From: Streptomyces zhihengii
GTDB taxonomy: Bacteria; Actinomycetota; Actinomycetes; Streptomycetales; Streptomycetaceae
Reading direction: 5' to 3'
Length of the DNA stretch: 64,000 nt
NCBI RefSeq assembly: GCF_016919245.1
Contig: NZ_JAFEJA010000002.1
Location: 2,234,501-2,298,500, forward strand
A model generated the notes under the pieces. That model had not been told where the DNA came from. It did not search any database and saw only the letters and a list, made by a program, of their open reading frames with translations. Positions 62,224 through 64,000 of this stretch are shown piece after piece (the first letter of the stretch is position 1; each line of letters opens with the position of its first letter). The translations under genes were made by a program, and so were the position numbers.

Positions 62224-63096
62224 TCAGTCGTGGGGCACGATCGCGACGGGGGCGGCGGTGTGGTGGACCACGGCGTGGACGACCGGGCCGATGTGCACGC
62301 CCCAGGTGGTGGCGCGGCGCCGGAGGCCGACGACGACGAGTGCCGCGTTCCCGGACGCCTCGACGAGATCGTCCGCCGCCAGGCCGTGACGGCACCTGGT
62401 CTCGACCGCCACGCCGGGATACTTCTCGGTCCAGGGCGCCAGCGCCTCCTGTACACCGCCGCGGGCCTCGGCGCCGATCTCGTCCATCAGGACGTTGATG
62501 ACACCGGTGGTGTCCGGCCCGTACAGCGGTGGCAACTGCCAGGAGTGCACCACACGCAGGCCGCTGCCGTGGCGGTCGGCGTGGGCGAAGGCATGGGCCA
62601 GCACGTCTCCGTCGGCCGGGAGGTCGAGTCCCACCACGACCTCGTCACCTGGGGACACCGCCTCCGCGGCTTCCTGCGACGGCTGGGCCCTGACGAGGAC
62701 GACGGGACGCCGGATGTGCGCGAGGACCGCGAGGGAGACCGAGCCCGTGACGAAACCGGTGAGGCTGCCCAGGCCTCGTGACCCCAGGACCAGCAGGTCC
62801 GCGTCCTCACCTGCCGCGCACAGTTGCTCGACCGGTTCGCCCGACAGGAGAACGGTCTCCACTCGCAGTCCCGCCCGCCCGGACCGTACGTACTGTGCGG
62901 CGTCGTCGAGCAGACCGAGCGCCCGTCGGCGCCGTGCCTCGGGCTCGATGTGGCGGGTGAGCGGCCCGGCCCGGTCGCTTCCGACGTGGATCAGTCGCAG
63001 AGGAAGGTCGCGGATCACGGCCTCGTCGGCGGCCCACGCGGCCGCCGCCAGACTCTCACGTGACCCGTCGATGCCGGCGGTGACGGTGTGCGTCAT
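62224..63096 (-). CDS. universal stress protein, two domains
   Basis: A 290-residue tandem UspA. VTAGIDGSRESLAAAAWAADE opens the first domain, with VLGSRGLGSLTGFVTGSVSLAVLAH the nucleotide motif; the second domain ends VVVGLRRRATTWGVHIGPVVHAVVHH. The ATG at 63096 is preceded by GGAGGA at 6 bases; ATG or GTG further upstream has no site. It is the third USP in 5 kb, in line with a dormancy-type regulon. Confidence 0.9.
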   Translation of the reverse strand: MTHTVTAGIDGSRESLAAAAWAADEAVIRDLPLRLIHVGSDRAGPLTRHIEPEARRRRALGLLDDAAQYVRSGRAGLRVETVLLSGEPVEQLCAAGEDADLLVLGSRGLGSLTGFVTGSVSLAVLAHIRRPVVLVRAQPSQEAAEAVSPGDEVVVGLDLPADGDVLAHAFAHADRHGSGLRVVHSWQLPPLYGPDTTGVINVLMDEIGAEARGGVQEALAPWTEKYPGVAVETRCRHGLAADDLVEASGNAALVVVGLRRRATTWGVHIGPVVHAVVHHTAAPVAIVPHD

Positions 63097-63168
63097 GGCG
63101 GTCTCCTCCGTCGATGTGACAGGTGCTTCCACCCGTCACGCTGTCACGCGGCGCATGTCGGTGGGGAG

Positions 63169-63202
63169 GGGCCCAAGGGCCCTCATGAGGACCGTTCGGC
63201 CC
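63169..63202. promoter_or_regulatory. paired GGGCCC/GGACCG elements upstream of USP gene
   Basis: GGGCCCAAGGGCCC (63169-63182), a perfect 14-base palindrome, and GGACCGTTCGGCCC (63189-63202). They are 73-106 bases before the USP start on the minus strand. Confidence 0.5.
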
Positions 63203-63242
63203 TGACCGGAAGCGGGCGCCGGACGGCGCCGGCGGACACAGG

Positions 63243-63920
63243 TCACCGATCACCACGGCCGGTGGCGGTCGTGGGGGCGATGAGGTCGCAGCGCACGTCG
63301 ACGACGCCTTCCACCGCCCGTGCGAGTCGTTCGACGACCGGGATGAGCGCGGGGTCGGCGACCGGCCCGGTGAGGGTGACGCGCCCCTTGTCGACGGTGA
63401 CCCCGATGCCGGGGCGGGAGACGGGCAGGAAGCGGTCGACCACCTCGCGCCGCACCTCGGCCGCCAGGTCCTCGTCGGTGCGCAGGAAGATCTTGAGCAG
63501 GTCCGAGCGGCTGACGATGCCCTTCAGGACACCGTGCGCGTCCACCACCGGCAGACGTTTGACCGCGTGCTGCGCCATCAGGCGCGCGGCCTGGGGGAGC
63601 GAGGCGTCGGACGGCACGGTGACCGCGGGCGTCGTCATCAGGTCCCGCGCCGTGACGCCGCCCGCCTTGGCCCAGTCGGTCAGGTGCTCCCGCTGCCCGA
63701 CGAGGGTCGCCTCGCTGTCGCGCAGCTCCTCCTTGTGCAGCAGATCCGCCTCGGAGACCACCCCGACGACCCGCCCCTGCTCGTCCAGGACGGGCACGGC
63801 GGTGACCCGCCACTGCTCCATGGCCCCCGTGATCTCCTTGAAGAGCGCGTCCGGTCCGACGGCGACGACGGTCGACGTCATCACGTCGCCGACCACGTGG
63901 TGGGGTGCACGCTGGCTCAT
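63243..63920 (-). CDS. CBS-BON domain protein
   Basis: A 225-residue soluble protein. Two CBS motifs (DVMTSTVVAVGPDALFKEIT to GVVSEADLL and DLMTTPAVTVPSDASLPQAA to GIVSRSDLL) occupy residues 12-145. A BON domain follows (VRREVVDRFLPVSR, VTVDKGRVTLTGPVADPALI). This combination senses adenylates and may bind membranes or a partner. GGAGGGA stands 6 bases before the ATG. It is the last gene; the 80 bases to the window end hold only leader sequence. Confidence 0.9.
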   Translation of the reverse strand: MSQRAPHHVVGDVMTSTVVAVGPDALFKEITGAMEQWRVTAVPVLDEQGRVVGVVSEADLLHKEELRDSEATLVGQREHLTDWAKAGGVTARDLMTTPAVTVPSDASLPQAARLMAQHAVKRLPVVDAHGVLKGIVSRSDLLKIFLRTDEDLAAEVRREVVDRFLPVSRPGIGVTVDKGRVTLTGPVADPALIPVVERLARAVEGVVDVRCDLIAPTTATGRGDR

Positions 63921-64000
63921 GGCGATCCCTCCGGGCCGGCATCCGGACCTTCCGGTGCGACTTCCACCCTCACACGCCGGCGACGGCGGCCACAGGGCCG

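Overview
The window is very G+C-rich, codon third positions are strongly G/C-biased, starts are often GTG or TTG, and short 4-base start/stop overlaps are frequent. With its gene families (a close relative of the Streptomyces lividans xylanase A, RheA/Hsp18, SCO5918-type proteins, many LuxR, MarR and two-component regulators) it is almost certainly a Streptomyces chromosome. The density of insertion sequences and decayed genes points to an accessory or chromosome-arm region. No rRNA, tRNA or CRISPR array was recognised.

Layout. 1-15.4 kb is mobile-element-rich: the 3' part of an IS1380-type transposase, a long degenerate stretch, an amino-acid permease, a NarL-type two-component pair, a Ser/Thr kinase, IS5-like and IS200-like remnants, a divergent xylan-degradation pair (GH10 xylanase and GH62 arabinofuranosidase) with three CGAAA..TTCG boxes between them, and an intact IS110-family transposase. 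15.2-26.1 kb is a stress and regulation region: DUF2267 proteins, hsp18 with its divergent repressor rheA and two perfect RheA operators, MarR and MerR regulators, decayed phosphatase and kinase fragments, and the conserved SCO5918 - CBS - DEAD-box helicase - cold-shock block.

26.8-31.3 kb holds the most interesting defence-like locus: a small trypco2 protein followed by a 963-residue protein that joins a trypsin-like protease, a NACHT-type NTPase and a multi-pass membrane tail, with a divergent RDD membrane protein upstream. 34.3-35.8 kb is a complete IS4-family element with perfect 19-bp ends and a 10-bp target duplication, inserted after the first codons of an OmpR-type response regulator. 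That regulator and its kinase precede a probable flavin-linked electron-transfer operon (anchored acidic protein, ApbE, ferric-reductase-like membrane protein, NuoF-like protein, ferredoxin).

42.4-46.1 kb is a sulfide/persulfide detoxification locus (persulfide dioxygenase-rhodanese fusion, two more rhodaneses, a TauE exporter) controlled by a CstR-like regulator through three TACCCCC(G/A)GGGGTA operators. 46-64 kb carries a sigma-B-type factor, a flavodoxin, two P-type ATPases (one fused to a hemerythrin-like domain), two TrkA-like K+ proteins, an FAD monooxygenase, three universal stress proteins, an Acg-type flavoprotein and a CBS-BON protein. Several of its promoter regions share a GGGNCC-GAA/TTC-GGNCC palindrome, suggesting a common redox/dormancy regulon of the OsdR/DevR kind. 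The genes of the right half thus fit together as redox, reactive-sulfur and ion-stress functions.
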